6,324 nt of DNA from the NCBI GenBank assembly GCA_900556095.1, contig USNU01000091.1, forward strand, positions 1-6,324. Reading direction: 5' to 3'. This document shows, in pieces, positions 6,064-6,324 of the stretch (position 1 is its first letter; every line of letters starts with the position of its first letter). The position numbers and the translations under genes were made by a program. The stretch comes from an uncultured Bacteroidales bacterium. GTDB lineage: Bacteria; Bacteroidota; Bacteroidia; Bacteroidales; Paludibacteraceae. Under the pieces are notes generated by a model. That model searched no databases. It saw nothing but the letters and a program-made list of their open reading frames with translations, and had not been told where the DNA came from.

Positions 6064-6114
6064 GATGTTTTTACTATATCTGTATTTATATATCTTAATA
6101 ACCTCGTCAGATAG

Positions 6115-6324
6115 TCAAATCAATCCGTCTTTTATTTCAATCACCCTATCGGATATATTTGCCAATTCTTTGTCGTGGGTCACAATCACAATCGTCTGCC
6201 CATATTGTTCCCGCAAATGTAGCAGAAGCCCATTCAATTCGCGTTTGTTCGCCTCGTCAAGGCTTCCGCTCGGCTCGTCCGCAAGTATCACCGACGGCGA
6301 CATCATCAATGCTCTGGCAGCCGC
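6115..6324 (-). CDS. ABC transporter ATP-binding protein, LolD-like, C-terminal fragment cut by window edge
   Basis: The last 69 residues of an ABC ATPase are visible, and the frame stays open to the window edge. It reads AAARAL (just after the ABC signature), then the Walker B and D-loop segment [12 protein letters not shown], then the switch histidine in [11 protein letters not shown], ending ADV-like with [12 protein letters not shown]. The Walker A, Q-loop and LSGGQ signature lie outside the window. The spacing and wording of these motifs closely resemble LolD, the ATPase of the LolCDE complex that releases lipoproteins from the inner membrane. MacB- and FtsE-type ATPases look similar, so the subfamily is inferred. 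The internal TTG and ATG codons near 6301-6309 are not the start. The downstream gene gldB encodes a lipoprotein and begins 117 bp later on the same strand. No clear terminator lies between them. Confidence 0.88.
   Translation of the reverse strand, partial: AAARALMMSPSVILADEPSGSLDEANKRELNGLLLHLREQYGQTIVIVTHDKELANISDRVIEIKDGLI

Noticed and set aside
6062..6082. A terminator after the LolD-like gene (CAGAT and ATCTG arms)
   Set aside because: The stem is only 5 bp, with an 11-nt loop and no following T-run on the minus strand.

Overview
The window looks like a chromosomal housekeeping segment from a member of the Bacteroidota, most likely the order Bacteroidales. The evidence is a GldB-type lipoprotein, a LolD-like ATPase ending with Bacteroides-style residues (DEPSGSLD, then a THD switch), AT-rich leaders with no clear Shine-Dalgarno sequence, and moderate GC content. 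I cannot name the genus. I see no phage, transposon, CRISPR or toxin-antitoxin genes, and no RNA genes.

Layout. The plus strand carries the 3' two thirds of rsmA/ksgA (16S rRNA dimethyladenosine transferase, cut by the left edge). A CorA-family magnesium channel follows 32 bp later, then a 206-bp non-coding gap full of repeats, then nadA (quinolinate synthase). A hairpin between nadA and the next gene separates this plus-strand block from a minus-strand block. Read in its own direction, the minus block runs: the end of an ABC ATPase (LolD-like, cut by the right edge), a gldB-like lipoprotein, sufS (cysteine desulfurase), and a secreted endonuclease/exonuclease/phosphatase (EEP) family protein whose ATG overlaps the sufS stop codon as TGATG.

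The genes do not form a single pathway. rsmA serves ribosome maturation, corA serves Mg2+ entry (which ribosomes need), nadA makes quinolinate for NAD and needs a [4Fe-4S] cluster, and SufS mobilises sulfur for such clusters. LolD, GldB and the EEP protein all relate to the cell envelope or exported proteins. The nadA-sufS link is a plausible functional association, but the two genes are in different, convergent transcription units.

I found no clearly new gene system. The most interesting signals are non-coding. The corA-nadA gap holds several TTTTCRACA-like nonamers, two mutually exclusive hairpins and an AT palindrome touching the nadA start codon. An 11-bp tandem repeat lies just upstream of a possible gldB promoter. 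A perfect GC-rich hairpin sits inside the signal-peptide codons of the EEP gene.
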